64,000 nt of DNA from Undibacterium cyanobacteriorum (GCF_031326225.1 NZ_CP133720.1:930001-994000); one strand, 5' to 3'; shown: positions 26,263 through 36,358, numbered from the stretch's first letter. Numbers and translations are program-made. The notes: generated by a model from the sequence alone, not told the origin.

Positions 26263-29058
26263 TTATTTTGCGGCTTGTTTTGCTTGATCGCCAGCAATGA
26301 TGACATTGAGGTTTTCAACTTTGATCAACTTACGCAATGCATCGTTGACCTGTGCCAAAGTTAACTTGCTTACTTTGGTTTCCAAGTCTTTGTTGAAGTT
26401 GAACGTACGACCTGTGCTCAAGTAGCCAGACAACTGACGTGCCAAGCCTTGATCTTGTGTACGACCGACTTCTTCAGATTGCAACCAAGCTTTTTTAGCT
26501 TCCACTAACTCAGCTTCGGTGAAACCTTCAGTCAGCGCTTTTTGCAATTCTTCACGCAACGCTGCCTCAACCTTCGCTGTGTTTTGTGGCGCATTCAAAG
26601 CATAAGCAATCCAGATGCCGCTCTTGTCTTGATCTGGTACGCTCAAATTAGAACCAACGCCGTAAGACAAACCTTCTTTTTGGCGAATACGATCAGCCAA
26701 ACGGCTACGCAACGCACCGCCACCGAGCATGTGGTCAGCCATGATCATTGCTGGGTAGTTTTCTGCGCTATCGTTGATGGCAACAGGGTGTACCGCTAAC
26801 AAGAAGCTCGTTGCTTTGTCTGGTGTGTTGAGTTCAACTTTTTGGCCAGCTGCAGGTTTCACATTGCGTGGAATGCGTGTGTAAGTTTGCTTTGCTTTCC
26901 AGTTGCCGAACAATTCATTGAGTTGTGTTTTCAATGCGGCTGCATCGAAGTCACCAACTGCCGCGAAAGTCGCGGATTGTGCACCGTAGAAGTCATGGTA
27001 GAAGGCTTTAATGTCTTCCAGTTTAACGCCTTTGTTGGCTGCGATTTGTTCTGGCAAAGTACCAATATGGCGTACATGACCTTCGCTTGTCGCATCTAAC
27101 AAACGACCCAAAGCGTTTGATGCCAATGGCTGTGGTTCTGGCAAACTTTGCTCTAAACGACCCACGCTCGCCAATTTGAATTCTTCAAACTCTTTCTCTG
27201 GGAACGCTGGCGTTTTCAGCACTTCTGCCAATAACTTGATCGCTGCAGGCAAGTTTTCACGGGTAGTTGTAATGCTTGCAGTCACGCCTTCTGCGCCACC
27301 ACCGATGCCAACTTGTGCGTTCAATTTGTCGAAGCTATCTTTGATCTCTTGACGGCTGAGACGCTCACTACCTTTGTTCAACAGAGCTGCCGTGAAAGCG
27401 CCGATTTCCGCTTTACGAGACAATGCCGCTTCGCTACCCATATTCAAACGGAGGCTAACGCTCACAGAGGCGCCTTTTGTCTTCTTCGGTAACAAGGCTA
27501 ATTTCATGCCATTGCCCAAAGTAGAACGCTGTGTGCGCGCTTCGATATTCGCTGGAGATGTATCGAAAGCCTCGCCTTGTTCAACCACAGCACGACCTTT
27601 GTAGTCTTTGACCATCGCCATCACGTCTGGTGCCGCTGGTACTTCGGTACGATCAGCTTTTTCTGTAGGGACGAAGCGACCGAGTGTACGATTACTTGAT
27701 TTAAGATATTTCTCTGCAACAGCTTGTACCTGTTCGAGAGTCGCTTTTTCCGCCAAGTCACGATCGATGAAGAACAAGCGCCAATCGCCTGCTGCCAATG
27801 ATTCAGTCAAGGCAATCGTCAAACGCGTTGTGTCATTCATTGCGTTTTTGATGTTCTTGTTGGCTTCTTGCTTAGCGCGATCGAGTTCTTCTTTGGTGAT
27901 TGGATTGGATTTCAAATCTTCCAAAACTTTCAACATGGCTTGTTCAGCAGCTGCCAAATCTTTGTCTTTCGGGACTACTGCGCTGAAGATGCCATAGCTT
28001 GGCTCTAAATTGCTGACAGATTCGAAACCAACACGTGTCGCCAATTTTGTTTCGACCAAAGCTTTGTGCAAACGGCCACTTGGTGAGCTGGTCAATATAT
28101 CGGACAGCAAACCTAAATACGTGGAATCAGCGTGTGAGCTTGGTGCCATGTGGTAACCAGCACCAACAAATTGAGTACCACCATTGCGGCGTACTGTGAC
28201 AGAGCGTTCACCATCTTGGGTTGGCTCTTTGGTGTAGGTTGGTTCGATCACACGATTTGGCTTAGCGATACGACCGAGTGTGTCGCCGATTTGTTGCAGG
28301 ATTTTTTTCTCGTCGAATTTACCTGCAACGATCAAAATCGCATTGTCTGGTTGGTAGTACTTTTTGTAGAAAGCGCGCAGACGTGGAATGTTAACTTGTT
28401 CGATGTCTGAACGCGCACCGATAGTTGATTTTCCGTAGTTGTGCCAGTCATAAGCGACCGCTTGGATACGCTCTGTTGTCACACGAATTGGATCGCTCTC
28501 GCCAATCTCGAATTCGTTGCGGACAACCGTCATTTCGCCTTTCTGTGTTTTCGGATTCCACAGATCATTTTGATCGATGGCGGCATTGATCATACGATCT
28601 GCTTCCATCGCCAACATCATACGCAAGTTTTCTTCTTTTGCTGGGAATGTCGCGTAGTAGTTGGTACGGTCATACCATGTCGTACCGTTAAATTCAGCAC
28701 CAGTGGAATTCAAAACTTCGACTGGTGTTTTGGTGCCTTTCTTGATGCCGAAATTGGCGCTTGGCTTGAACAAGAGATGTTCGAGCAAGTGGGCCATACC
28801 GGTTTCGCCATAGTTTTCGTGACGTGAACCCACCATGTAGACGATGTTGGTCGTAATAGTTGGTTTACTTGCGTCAGGGAACAGCAGAACGCGCAATCCG
28901 TTCGGCATTTTGTATTCTGTCATGCCTTCAACAGAGGTCACTTTCACTGCGGAAGCGGTGTTTTGTTTAGCAGCGACCGGCGCAGCCGCTGGCGCTTCGG
29001 TGGCAAATGCTGGCGAGATGATGCCGGCGCTCAGCATCAAAATAGTAATTAGTTTCAC
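26263..29058 (-). CDS. Periplasmic M16 zinc metallopeptidase, two-domain form
   Basis: 931 residues with a signal peptide (MKLITILMLSAGIISPAFA). The first M16 half carries the inverted zinc motif HLLEH (in MAHLLEHLLFKPS, ~93-97) with the distant glutamate in TVVRNEFEIGE. The second half (~510-920) is the non-catalytic M16 partner domain with the usual GGALRSRLADRIRQKEGLSY element. It is the pitrilysin-like architecture with both halves fused in one chain. It should degrade peptides in the periplasm. Monocistronic, ending in a strong terminator. Confidence 0.93.
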   Translation of the reverse strand: MKLITILMLSAGIISPAFATEAPAAAPVAAKQNTASAVKVTSVEGMTEYKMPNGLRVLLFPDASKPTITTNIVYMVGSRHENYGETGMAHLLEHLLFKPSANFGIKKGTKTPVEVLNSTGAEFNGTTWYDRTNYYATFPAKEENLRMMLAMEADRMINAAIDQNDLWNPKTQKGEMTVVRNEFEIGESDPIRVTTERIQAVAYDWHNYGKSTIGARSDIEQVNIPRLRAFYKKYYQPDNAILIVAGKFDEKKILQQIGDTLGRIAKPNRVIEPTYTKEPTQDGERSVTVRRNGGTQFVGAGYHMAPSSHADSTYLGLLSDILTSSPSGRLHKALVETKLATRVGFESVSNLEPSYGIFSAVVPKDKDLAAAEQAMLKVLEDLKSNPITKEELDRAKQEANKNIKNAMNDTTRLTIALTESLAAGDWRLFFIDRDLAEKATLEQVQAVAEKYLKSSNRTLGRFVPTEKADRTEVPAAPDVMAMVKDYKGRAVVEQGEAFDTSPANIEARTQRSTLGNGMKLALLPKKTKGASVSVSLRLNMGSEAALSRKAEIGAFTAALLNKGSERLSRQEIKDSFDKLNAQVGIGGGAEGVTASITTTRENLPAAIKLLAEVLKTPAFPEKEFEEFKLASVGRLEQSLPEPQPLASNALGRLLDATSEGHVRHIGTLPEQIAANKGVKLEDIKAFYHDFYGAQSATFAAVGDFDAAALKTQLNELFGNWKAKQTYTRIPRNVKPAAGQKVELNTPDKATSFLLAVHPVAINDSAENYPAMIMADHMLGGGALRSRLADRIRQKEGLSYGVGSNLSVPDQDKSGIWIAYALNAPQNTAKVEAALREELQKALTEGFTEAELVEAKKAWLQSEEVGRTQDQGLARQLSGYLSTGRTFNFNKDLETKVSKLTLAQVNDALRKLIKVENLNVIIAGDQAKQAAK

Positions 29059-29238
29059 GGTTACATCCTAAAAAAACAAAGGAACCGTCACCATAGAGGA
29101 TTCGAAAAATATTTGCAATTAGTCAAAAGAAATTTTGCAAAAAAATTATCTTGTGTACCAGAATTTTGAGGTGTAGTGGGATGAATACTTTCCCTCGGGA
29201 ACGCTATTTGAGGTTGGATACGTTTCCGCAATCTTAAT

Positions 29239-29949
29239 TTAGAGCAAGCTGGCTTGTATTGGTAGATTCAAGTTGGAATCCTCTGTCTCGTGCAAATTTT
29301 TGCGGATTCGAGGTTTGCTTGGCAGCGCTTTCGCCCACATTTTCTCGGCGGGATAATTTTGCAAAAAGGCGCGCGCCATTTCAGGATTGGTGCAGCTGAG
29401 CCAATCATCGTAGTCGTGCGGTTCGAGAATCACCAAATTACGTTTTTCTTCGCCGGGTTTATGAAAGCGATTCATTAATGGATGATCGTCGGCGTTAATG
29501 GTGATCTGGCAAAACGAGAAACTCATTTGCCCATCGGCTTCGGGCCAGGCCCGATAAATTCCGGCGACTGCGAAATCGGTCTGTTCGAGCAAGCCAATTT
29601 GCCAGCGCTCAGCTTTACCGCTTTCATAATTGGGTTCGAAGAAATTCTCCATCGGCACGAGGCACAACTGGCTGCGTTTCCAGGCATCTCGATAACTGCG
29701 CAGTTCACCTATGGTTTCAGCGCGCGCATTCATGGTTGAGTAGCGCTTTACTCCAGCTGGAATTTTATCTTTCGGCACCATGCTGTAGCTGCCAAGCTGT
29801 GCACGTCGACGTTTGAGATCGTCGTGAGTGATAAAAGGCGCGCTGTAGTCCTGCCAAGTTTCTGGTCGCCAGTCGATGCCAGTCTGATCGATGGCGTCGA
29901 ACTTTGCAGCGATTTGATCTTTTCGGGTTGGGGTGTAATTGACACACAT
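29239..29949 (-). CDS. SOS response-associated peptidase (SRAP / YedK-HMCES)
   Basis: 236 residues. SRAP proteins form a covalent thiazolidine link to abasic sites in single-stranded DNA, shielding them during replication. The invariant Cys2 (MCVNYTPTRK) is present and becomes N-terminal after removal of Met. The active-site segment MENFFEPNY supplies the conserved Glu, and HPLMNRFHKPGEEKRNLVIL contains the conserved His region. The VPKDKIPAGVKRYSTMNARAE stretch is the usual Asn-containing motif. Single gene, divergent from the VOC gene. Confidence 0.92.
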   Translation of the reverse strand: MCVNYTPTRKDQIAAKFDAIDQTGIDWRPETWQDYSAPFITHDDLKRRRAQLGSYSMVPKDKIPAGVKRYSTMNARAETIGELRSYRDAWKRSQLCLVPMENFFEPNYESGKAERWQIGLLEQTDFAVAGIYRAWPEADGQMSFSFCQITINADDHPLMNRFHKPGEEKRNLVILEPHDYDDWLSCTNPEMARAFLQNYPAEKMWAKALPSKPRIRKNLHETEDSNLNLPIQASLL

Positions 29950-30025
29950 GATTTTAGAAAATTAGCCAAGCTCCATTTGATGTTAGCATGCGATTTTGCG
30001 AAACCAAAAGAAAACGGAGGATGCG

Positions 30026-30394
30026 ATGCAAATTGAGTCAATCGGTCAGATTGCAATTGCAGTCAGTGACGTAGAAAAGGCGAAATCTTTTTACCAAGAA
30101 GTCTTAGGACTCAAGCTGTTGTTTGATGCGCCCCCATCTCTCAGTTTTTTTCAGTGTGGTGGTACCCGCTTAATGCTGACCACACTGCAAGGCGATACCG
30201 CTGACCATAGGACATCGGTGATTTATTACAAGGTCGATCAGCTGGAGTCAGTTGCAAGCCATCTCTCTTCACTCGGCGTGGCATGGGTACAAGCACCCAA
30301 TTTAGTGGCCAAAATGCCTGATCATGAATTGTGGATGGGTTTTATTCGCGACCCTGATCAAAACTTGATTGGTTTGATGGAAGAACGGCGCTAA
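30026..30394 (+). CDS. VOC-family (glyoxalase/dioxygenase fold) protein
   Basis: 122 residues from the ATG at 30026, chosen because ACGGAGG (30014-30020) precedes it at good spacing. The fold is two beta-alpha-beta-beta-beta modules: IGQIAIAVSDVEKAKSFYQE first and VIYYKVDQLESVASHL second, ending FIRDPDQNLIGLMEE with the usual metal-ligand glutamate. Substrate unknown; lactoylglutathione lyase-like or resistance-type enzymes share this size. It converges on the cyclo-ligase gene. Confidence 0.85.
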   Translation: MQIESIGQIAIAVSDVEKAKSFYQEVLGLKLLFDAPPSLSFFQCGGTRLMLTTLQGDTADHRTSVIYYKVDQLESVASHLSSLGVAWVQAPNLVAKMPDHELWMGFIRDPDQNLIGLMEERR

Positions 30395-30482
30395 CACAAT
30401 GGATGCATAGGTGCCATGGCTCAGTGTCACCTGAGTACCTCCTGAGCGGTCTTGTTCGGTTCTCAGAAGTGCCGTGCGCAGG

Positions 30483-31097
30483 CTAAGTTTGCTGAGCGTA
30501 GAGTTGCGTTTCGGTCAGAATGTAGTCGAGTGCTAGGTCAAATTGATCTGGTTCGAATTCTGTGTGTGAGAGCTCGTAAGCAATCCCGATTCGTTTCGCT
30601 TTGCTTAATTGCGCGAAGGTACGATCATAAAAGCCTCCGCCATAACCAAGCCTGAATAAGCTTGGGTTGAAGCCAACACAAGGCGCCAAAACGTAATCGG
30701 GCTCAAGCGCGATTTCGCGTTGCTTGGGCATAGGGATACCGAAACAATCTAGTTCCATTTCTTGCCCCGGAATCCATGCCACAAATTTAAGTGCCTGAGC
30801 TGGTCCGACGACGATGGGCAGAGCCAGAGCTATTCCTGCATGGTGTAGTTGCTCGAAACAGGCAATCAGATTGGGTTCAGATTGAATTGGCCAATACACC
30901 GCGAGGCATTGCGGCTTACATTCTCGGATAAGACTGCTGAGCTTGTGGGCGATTTGGCTATCCCATTGGCTTTTGGCGGCGGGCAAAATGGCGGATCTTC
31001 TTTGTTTCAGAAGTTTGCGTAATTCTCGGCGCGCGAGCGTTTTTTCGTCGATATTTCCGCTGATTGCCACTTTTACCTGTTCCTTTGCCTGTGTCAT
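30483..31097 (-). CDS. 5-formyltetrahydrofolate cyclo-ligase
   Basis: Converts 5-formyl-THF to 5,10-methenyl-THF using ATP, returning stored folate to the one-carbon pool. 204 residues from the ATG at 31097. Family motifs: LRKLLKQRRSAI near the start, YWPIQSEPN, and the nucleotide-binding LFRLGYGGGFYDRTF (~155-169). In many proteobacteria the 6S RNA gene lies just upstream, but here only 105 bp separate the start from slt, so 6S RNA is not at this locus. Divergent from slt. Confidence 0.92.
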   Translation of the reverse strand: MTQAKEQVKVAISGNIDEKTLARRELRKLLKQRRSAILPAAKSQWDSQIAHKLSSLIRECKPQCLAVYWPIQSEPNLIACFEQLHHAGIALALPIVVGPAQALKFVAWIPGQEMELDCFGIPMPKQREIALEPDYVLAPCVGFNPSLFRLGYGGGFYDRTFAQLSKAKRIGIAYELSHTEFEPDQFDLALDYILTETQLYAQQT

Positions 31098-31202
31098 ACT
31101 GTGAGTTATTGAAAAGTGTTCGTTTGTTGCCTTTGATTCGAGTGTACACGGATCGGGTGAAACGGTCACTGGCATCGCAAATTTTTGAGGTTGAAGAACA
31201 GA

Positions 31203-33188
31203 ATGAAGTATTTATTGGCAGGTGGGGTAGTCGCGTTGGGGTTTGCCAGCGCTTGGTCTGATCCGGTCGCGGCGCAGCCAACGGGAGCGCACTCTACGGC
31301 ATTCGAACCGGTCACCATGGTCGCTCAGCCTATCAATGATGATGATCGATTTATGGCTCTGCGCGACGCGGCATTGCACGAAGACAGTAAGGCCGCACAA
31401 TTACACGCAGCAGCCCTAGGGAAATATGAGATCCCATCTTACGTCGACTATTACCAGTTGCGGGCAAAATTAAGAACCGCATCGAATGCAGAATTTCTGC
31501 AATTTCTAAAAAAGTACGAAGGAAGTGCGATTGCCGATCGTTTGCGCAATGATTGGTTGCTAATCCTCGGCAATCGCGGAGACTGGACAACTTTCGACCA
31601 GCAACTGCCCTTATTCGTTTTGAATGATGACAGCCAAGTTAAATGTTATGCACTGCTTTCAAAAGCAGTGAAGCAGCAAAAGGTCGCAGTAGAGGCACGT
31701 GCTTTGCTGACTTCGCCAAAACAGTATGGTGAGGGCTGCTACGATCTGATTAACTACATCTATGAGCATGGTCAATTCACCGACGCCGATTTATGGGCGC
31801 AAATGCGAATGGCGGGCGAGAGTTCAGCTTTGCCATTAGCGAAGCGTTTGGCGACGCTGCTTCAAGTGCCCGAGAAACGCTTGGTTGAGGCTTTCGATAA
31901 GTCGAAGAGCGTCCTAAAAAAAGCGCCTGGCGCCGATCGTTTGAGTAAGGAATTATTCTTGTTGGCGCTGACCCGTGCGGCCAAGGTCGAACCCGAGGAT
32001 GCCGTTAATGCCTTGCAACATGCAGGTAGCAAGCTTAGTAACAGCGAACGCGCGCAAGCATGGGCTCAGATTGCTTTGCCGACTTCGCAGAAGTTGCAAA
32101 CAGAAGCCCACTCCTATTGGAAACTTGCCGAGGGGGCGAACTTATCTTATGAAGCGCATCAGTGGCGTGTTCGTATTGCCCTACGCGAAGGTGATTGGCG
32201 TTTGGTCAAAGCGGGGATACAAGCCATGCCTGCCAATTTAAGAAGTATGCCAAGTTGGTCGTATTGGTATGCCCGCGCTTTGCAGCAAGAAGGCAAAAGC
32301 GAAGAGGCCCAAGCGATCTTTGTTTCTCTGTCTGATCAAATGCATTTCTATGGGCAGCTTGCACTCGAAGAACGCGGGCAAAAAATCGGCGTACCATCGC
32401 TTGGTAAACCGGTTGCACCCGATGAAGTGAATGCGATCTCGCAAAATCCGAACTTGCAACGAGCACTCAAGTTTTATGCGATGAATTTGCGGTTTGAAGG
32501 CACACGTGAGTGGAATTGGGCTTTGCGCAGCATGAATGAGCGCGAGATCTTGGCCGCTGCAGAATTGGCGCGCCAAAACGAAATGTTGGATCGTATGGTC
32601 AACACTTCTGATAAAACGAGGACCGATATTGATATCAATCAACGCTTCCCAACTCCGTACAACGATAGTATGTACAAGGCGACTCAAGCGGTCGGTATTG
32701 ATATGGCGTGGGTGTATGGATTGATACGGCAAGAATCACGTTTTGCGACAGCGGCAAAATCCCATGTGGGCGCTTCTGGCTTAATGCAAATTATGCCAAA
32801 GACCGCTAAATATGTTGCGAAAAAAATTGGTCTTGGCAATTATGTGCCACATCAAGTGAATGATGTGGAGACCAACATCAAGCTTGGCACGAGCTACATG
32901 AATATGGTGTTGTCTGACTTAGGTGGGTCGCAAGCTTTAGCGTCGGCCGCTTACAACGCCGGACCAGGGCGTCCACGTGCATGGCGTTCTACTTTGAGTC
33001 GAACCGTTGAAGGTGCTATTTTTGCCGAGACTATCCCATTCACAGAAACCCGTGATTATGTAAAGAACGTCTTATCGAATGCCACTTACTACGCTGCGAT
33101 TTTAGAAAAGAAACCGCAGTCATTGAAGGCTCGTCTTGGGAGTGTGTCGCCGAAAAATATGACCGGCGACGAGCCAGAGTATCCATAA
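31203..33188 (+). CDS. slt: Soluble lytic murein transglycosylase
   Basis: Periplasmic enzyme cleaving the MurNAc-GlcNAc bond of peptidoglycan with formation of 1,6-anhydroMurNAc. 661 residues from ATG 31203, with a signal peptide (MKYLLAGGVVALGFASAWS...VAA). Residues ~55-470 form the helical superhelical U and L domains of the Slt70 type. The C-terminal SLT domain has the catalytic glutamate at ~511 in LIRQESRF, then GASGLMQIMPKTA and AAYNAGPGRP. The following GST gene starts 22 bp after the stop and cca 59 bp after that, so the three are probably one transcript. Confidence 0.95.
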   Translation: MKYLLAGGVVALGFASAWSDPVAAQPTGAHSTAFEPVTMVAQPINDDDRFMALRDAALHEDSKAAQLHAAALGKYEIPSYVDYYQLRAKLRTASNAEFLQFLKKYEGSAIADRLRNDWLLILGNRGDWTTFDQQLPLFVLNDDSQVKCYALLSKAVKQQKVAVEARALLTSPKQYGEGCYDLINYIYEHGQFTDADLWAQMRMAGESSALPLAKRLATLLQVPEKRLVEAFDKSKSVLKKAPGADRLSKELFLLALTRAAKVEPEDAVNALQHAGSKLSNSERAQAWAQIALPTSQKLQTEAHSYWKLAEGANLSYEAHQWRVRIALREGDWRLVKAGIQAMPANLRSMPSWSYWYARALQQEGKSEEAQAIFVSLSDQMHFYGQLALEERGQKIGVPSLGKPVAPDEVNAISQNPNLQRALKFYAMNLRFEGTREWNWALRSMNEREILAAAELARQNEMLDRMVNTSDKTRTDIDINQRFPTPYNDSMYKATQAVGIDMAWVYGLIRQESRFATAAKSHVGASGLMQIMPKTAKYVAKKIGLGNYVPHQVNDVETNIKLGTSYMNMVLSDLGGSQALASAAYNAGPGRPRAWRSTLSRTVEGAIFAETIPFTETRDYVKNVLSNATYYAAILEKKPQSLKARLGSVSPKNMTGDEPEYP

Positions 33189-33210
33189 TTTAAAGAGAAG
33201 AGGCTTCAAA

Positions 33211-33921
33211 ATGCAAAACATCGATTTGCAGAGTGTGCTCGCACCCATCATGCAAGATGAGAAAAAGAATAGTTTTCGATTGGTGATCGGTAACAAAAAT
33301 TATTCATCTTGGTCGATGCGGCCGTGGTTAGTGATGAAGGCCTTTGGCGTGCCATTCGAAGAAATTTATGTGCCTTTGTATCATCCAGATTCAACCCAAA
33401 GAATTTCTGAGTATTCTTTATCCGGACGGGTTCCTGTCTTATTGGCAGATGATTTAGTTGTGTGGGATTCGTTAGCGATTTGTGAGTTTCTTGCAGAGCG
33501 CTTTCCTATGCAAAATTTGTGGCCCGAAAGTCAGGCGGCGCGTGCCACAGCACGTAGTATTTGCGCCGAGATGCATTCTGGTTTGAATCAACTGCGTAGC
33601 GCCATGCCGATGAATATTCGCGCTTCATTTTTTGGTAAAGGCCGCACGGCTGGTGCTCAAGCTGATATTGGGCGTGTTAGCGAAATCTGGGAGGATTGTT
33701 TGTCGACCTATGGCGCGCATCGTTTCCTGTTTGGCGACTTTTCCATAGCAGATGCTTATTTTGCGCCTGTCGTTATGCGCTTCAAAACTTATGGGGTGTC
33801 ATTAGCACCTGCACTGCAAGCGTATTGCGAACGCATCGAACATCACCCAGCGGTGATGGAGTGGGTGAAAGCTGCGCACGAGGAGAAGGAAAGCATTGCG
33901 AAGTTTGATCAACTTGATTGA
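33211..33921 (+). CDS. Glutathione S-transferase family protein
   Basis: 236 residues with an N-terminal thioredoxin-fold domain (LVIGNKNYSSWSMRPWLVM, where the SSWS serine is the likely glutathione-activating residue) and SGRVPVLLADDLVVWDSLAI carrying the conserved cis-proline and the Asp-Ser glutathione contact. The C-terminal helical domain has FLFGDFSIADAYFAPVV. The first ~20 residues before the domain (MQNIDLQSVLAPIMQDEKK) are unusual; an internal ATG at 33250 could be the true start. Located between slt and cca, as in other Burkholderiales. Confidence 0.88.
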   Translation: MQNIDLQSVLAPIMQDEKKNSFRLVIGNKNYSSWSMRPWLVMKAFGVPFEEIYVPLYHPDSTQRISEYSLSGRVPVLLADDLVVWDSLAICEFLAERFPMQNLWPESQAARATARSICAEMHSGLNQLRSAMPMNIRASFFGKGRTAGAQADIGRVSEIWEDCLSTYGAHRFLFGDFSIADAYFAPVVMRFKTYGVSLAPALQAYCERIEHHPAVMEWVKAAHEEKESIAKFDQLD

Positions 33922-33980
33922 ACCGAGATAGGCGCTTTCCTTGAGTAAGCCGCGACCTTTGAAGTACAGGGAATAACTGA

Positions 33981-35231
33981 ATGAAGACTTACATTGTTGG
34001 TGGCGCAGTACGGGATAATCTGTTGGGTTTGCCTGTCCAAGATCGTGATCATGTGGTGATTGGTGCGACACCTGAGCAAATGTTGAAGTTGGGATTTCGC
34101 CCTGTCGGTAAGGATTTTCCTGTGTTCTTACATCCGCATAGTCATGAAGAATATGCCTTGGCGCGCACGGAACGTAAGACGGAAAAGGGCTATAAAGGCT
34201 TTGTCTTTCACACAGATCCAAGTGTCAGCTTGGAGGAAGATTTGGTTCGTCGAGACCTGACCATTAATGCCATGGCCTTGGCAGACGATGGCACGGTGAT
34301 CGATCCTTTTGGTGGGCAGGAAGATTTACGTCGCGGCATCTTCCGTCACGTCTCAACAGCCTTTGCTGAAGACCCAGTGCGCATCTTAAGGCTTGCTCGC
34401 TTTGCAGCACGCTTCTCGGGGACACCTCATGCTTTCACCGTGGCCGATGAGACCATGGATTTGATGAAGCAAATGGTCGATGCGGGTGAGGTGGATGCCT
34501 TGGTGCCAGAGCGTGTCTGGCAGGAGATCGCACGTGGCCTGATGGAAACGAAGCCATCAAGAATGTTTGAAGTCTTGCGTGAGTGTGGTGCATTGAAGCG
34601 ACTTCTTCCTGAACTTGATTGCTTGTGGGGTGTACCGCAACCAGAGAAGTACCATCCTGAAATCGATACCGGTGTACATGTGATGCTGGTGGTGGATTAT
34701 GCCGCCGTTCAGCAATTTTCTTTAGAGGTGCGTTTTGCCGCATTGATGCATGATCTCGGCAAAGGCACCACCGATCCAGCAATTTGGCCGCGCCATCATG
34801 GTCATGAACAACGTGGCGTGGAATTGGTCAAACAAGTTTGTGAACGCTTGCGTGTGCCGACTGATTGTCGTGATCTCGCAGTGATGACCGCGCGTGAACA
34901 TGGTAATGTCGGGCGCTCCCAACAAATGCGCCCTGCTAGCTTGCAGGATTTACTCGATCGTTGTGATGCTATCCGTAAGCCGCAACGCTTTTTAGCGCTG
35001 CTCGAAGCGGCACGCTCCGACAGTTTTGGCCGTTCTGGCCTCGAAAATATTGCATTCCCACAGCAAGAGTTTTTGGCGAATGTGTTGCAAGCATCCTTAT
35101 CCGTCAATGCTGGTCTCATCGCACAACAGCATCTCGGTCAGCCACAAAAAATTGGTGAAGCAGTTCGAATCGCACGGATTGACGCGATACGCGCTTATTG
35201 CAAAACATTGGGCGCGACAGATTTAGATTGA
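33981..35231 (+). CDS. cca: Multifunctional CCA-adding tRNA nucleotidyltransferase
   Basis: Adds or repairs the 3' CCA of tRNA without a template. 416 residues, full length. The class II nucleotidyltransferase head is intact: GGAVRDNLLGLPVQDRDHVV (glycine loop and metal-binding Asp pair), RRDLTINAMAL and EDPVRILRLARFAARF. The HD phosphohydrolase domain is present (VRFAALMHDLGKG), as in the long proteobacterial form with phosphatase activity. Confidence 0.96.
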   Translation: MKTYIVGGAVRDNLLGLPVQDRDHVVIGATPEQMLKLGFRPVGKDFPVFLHPHSHEEYALARTERKTEKGYKGFVFHTDPSVSLEEDLVRRDLTINAMALADDGTVIDPFGGQEDLRRGIFRHVSTAFAEDPVRILRLARFAARFSGTPHAFTVADETMDLMKQMVDAGEVDALVPERVWQEIARGLMETKPSRMFEVLRECGALKRLLPELDCLWGVPQPEKYHPEIDTGVHVMLVVDYAAVQQFSLEVRFAALMHDLGKGTTDPAIWPRHHGHEQRGVELVKQVCERLRVPTDCRDLAVMTAREHGNVGRSQQMRPASLQDLLDRCDAIRKPQRFLALLEAARSDSFGRSGLENIAFPQQEFLANVLQASLSVNAGLIAQQHLGQPQKIGEAVRIARIDAIRAYCKTLGATDLD

Positions 35232-35289
35232 GTTTCACTGCGGACGCAAGCTGCACTCTCCACGTTCCCATCATTCCTTTTTGACGACG

Positions 35290-35324
35290 ATGTCATATTG
35301 TCGTCATATCTAATCACTATCATT
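35290..35324 (+). promoter_or_regulatory. Candidate PhoB-dependent promoter (Pho box plus -10)
   Basis: ATGTCAT (35290-35296) and TCGTCAT (35301-35307) are direct repeats with the 11-bp period of a Pho box (consensus half-site CTGTCAT). TATCAT (35319-35324), 11 bp downstream, fits a sigma-70 -10, giving the layout of PhoB-activated promoters in which the box replaces the -35. The transcript would run into the PilJ-domain gene and pstS. Second half-site matches 5 of 7. Confidence 0.5.
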
Positions 35325-35495
35325 TCCAGCGATCGTAGTTGATTGCTTCACTCTGCAGACGCGTTTCAAACAGATCTTCGATTCGTCTTCAAAGTACGCA
35401 CTCAATGACGATAGCAAGTCCTACAAGAAAAACACTGGCGTTCAAGCCAAAGTGTTCGGGATATGTATTCACACACACAGATGATTGATCTCACC

Positions 35496-36332
35496 ATGCT
35501 AAATAAAGCGTTAAAAATTGTTGTACTTTCTCTTTGTATTTGTAGTGGCGCTGCGAGCGCCGATTTCCGAGCGCCGACACCTCCTTCCGGCAGCAGTGCT
35601 TCCCCCACTTTGCTGACCGCCGGTATGTTTCGACTTGAGTCGGAACGTAGCTACAAGCTCAGCTTGCAAATGGCACTCGGAATTTTGACAGGGCACACAG
35701 AAATTGAAAGAAGCAATTCTCTGCAGGCTGTGGAGCGCTACAAAAAGGAGTTGACACGTGCAGTCCAAAGATCTGAAAAAGCTGGCAAAGCATTTAATCG
35801 CGTTAATGTGGCTTTGAGTGATCAGCTCGATGGCATTTCAAACTTGAATGTGAAAAATGCCGCAGCCTTATATGAAGTGAATGAAGATGTTTTGATCAAG
35901 ATGAATTTCTTATCCTTCGCTTTGGAAGCCGATACCAGTGATACCTCTTCGCGTATCTCAGGATTGGCGATGCGTCAGGCTTCATTAGCTCAGCGTATGG
36001 CGAAGATCGTTTTGTTGCGTTCGTTGGATAAGTCGACCGCCGCGCGACAAGGCTTGCAGGTCGATTTAGAACAATCGCGTATCGAGTTCTTGAATGGCAT
36101 GAGTTTGCTCGCGAACGAGACGAATTCGGATCGATTTTTGCGTGAACGCATGCGCTTGGCGCAGCAACAGTGGATGTTCTACGACCGCGCTTTACAAGCG
36201 GGTGCGTTTAAACCGGATGACTTGCGTAACATTTCTTCGACCAGCGATCGTATTGCTGAAATGATGGTGGAGATGGTGCGTTTAACATACGGCTTGGTTC
36301 CTGATCCTCGCATCATCGCCGAACGTCGTTGA
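35496..36332 (+). CDS. Secreted PilJ-type sensor-domain protein
   Basis: About 278 residues from ATG 35496 (MLNKALKIVVLSLCICSGAASA, a clean signal peptide; ATGs at 35463 and 35481 are in frame upstream). Two helical modules match the type IV pili methyl-accepting transducer N-terminal (PilJ) domain, with the hallmark AMRQASLAQRMAKIVLL in the second. Unlike PilJ or NarX it has no transmembrane helix, HAMP or signalling domain, so it should be a free periplasmic protein. The stop is 26 bp before the pstS-like gene, so the two are very probably co-transcribed, from the Pho-box promoter upstream. Function unknown; a ligand-binding partner of PstS is one idea. Confidence 0.75.
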   Translation: MLNKALKIVVLSLCICSGAASADFRAPTPPSGSSASPTLLTAGMFRLESERSYKLSLQMALGILTGHTEIERSNSLQAVERYKKELTRAVQRSEKAGKAFNRVNVALSDQLDGISNLNVKNAAALYEVNEDVLIKMNFLSFALEADTSDTSSRISGLAMRQASLAQRMAKIVLLRSLDKSTAARQGLQVDLEQSRIEFLNGMSLLANETNSDRFLRERMRLAQQQWMFYDRALQAGAFKPDDLRNISSTSDRIAEMMVEMVRLTYGLVPDPRIIAERR

Positions 36333-36358
36333 GATTTTCTAATACAGTGAGTGAGATT

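Noticed and set aside
30395..30482. Structured RNA between the VOC and cyclo-ligase genes
   Set aside because: Several CTCAG/CTGAG pairs can form small hairpins, but no promoter, terminator or consistent long fold was found.
31098..31202. 6S RNA gene upstream of the cyclo-ligase
   Set aside because: Only 105 bp separate the cyclo-ligase start from slt, too short for a ~180-nt RNA, and no 6S-like fold is seen.
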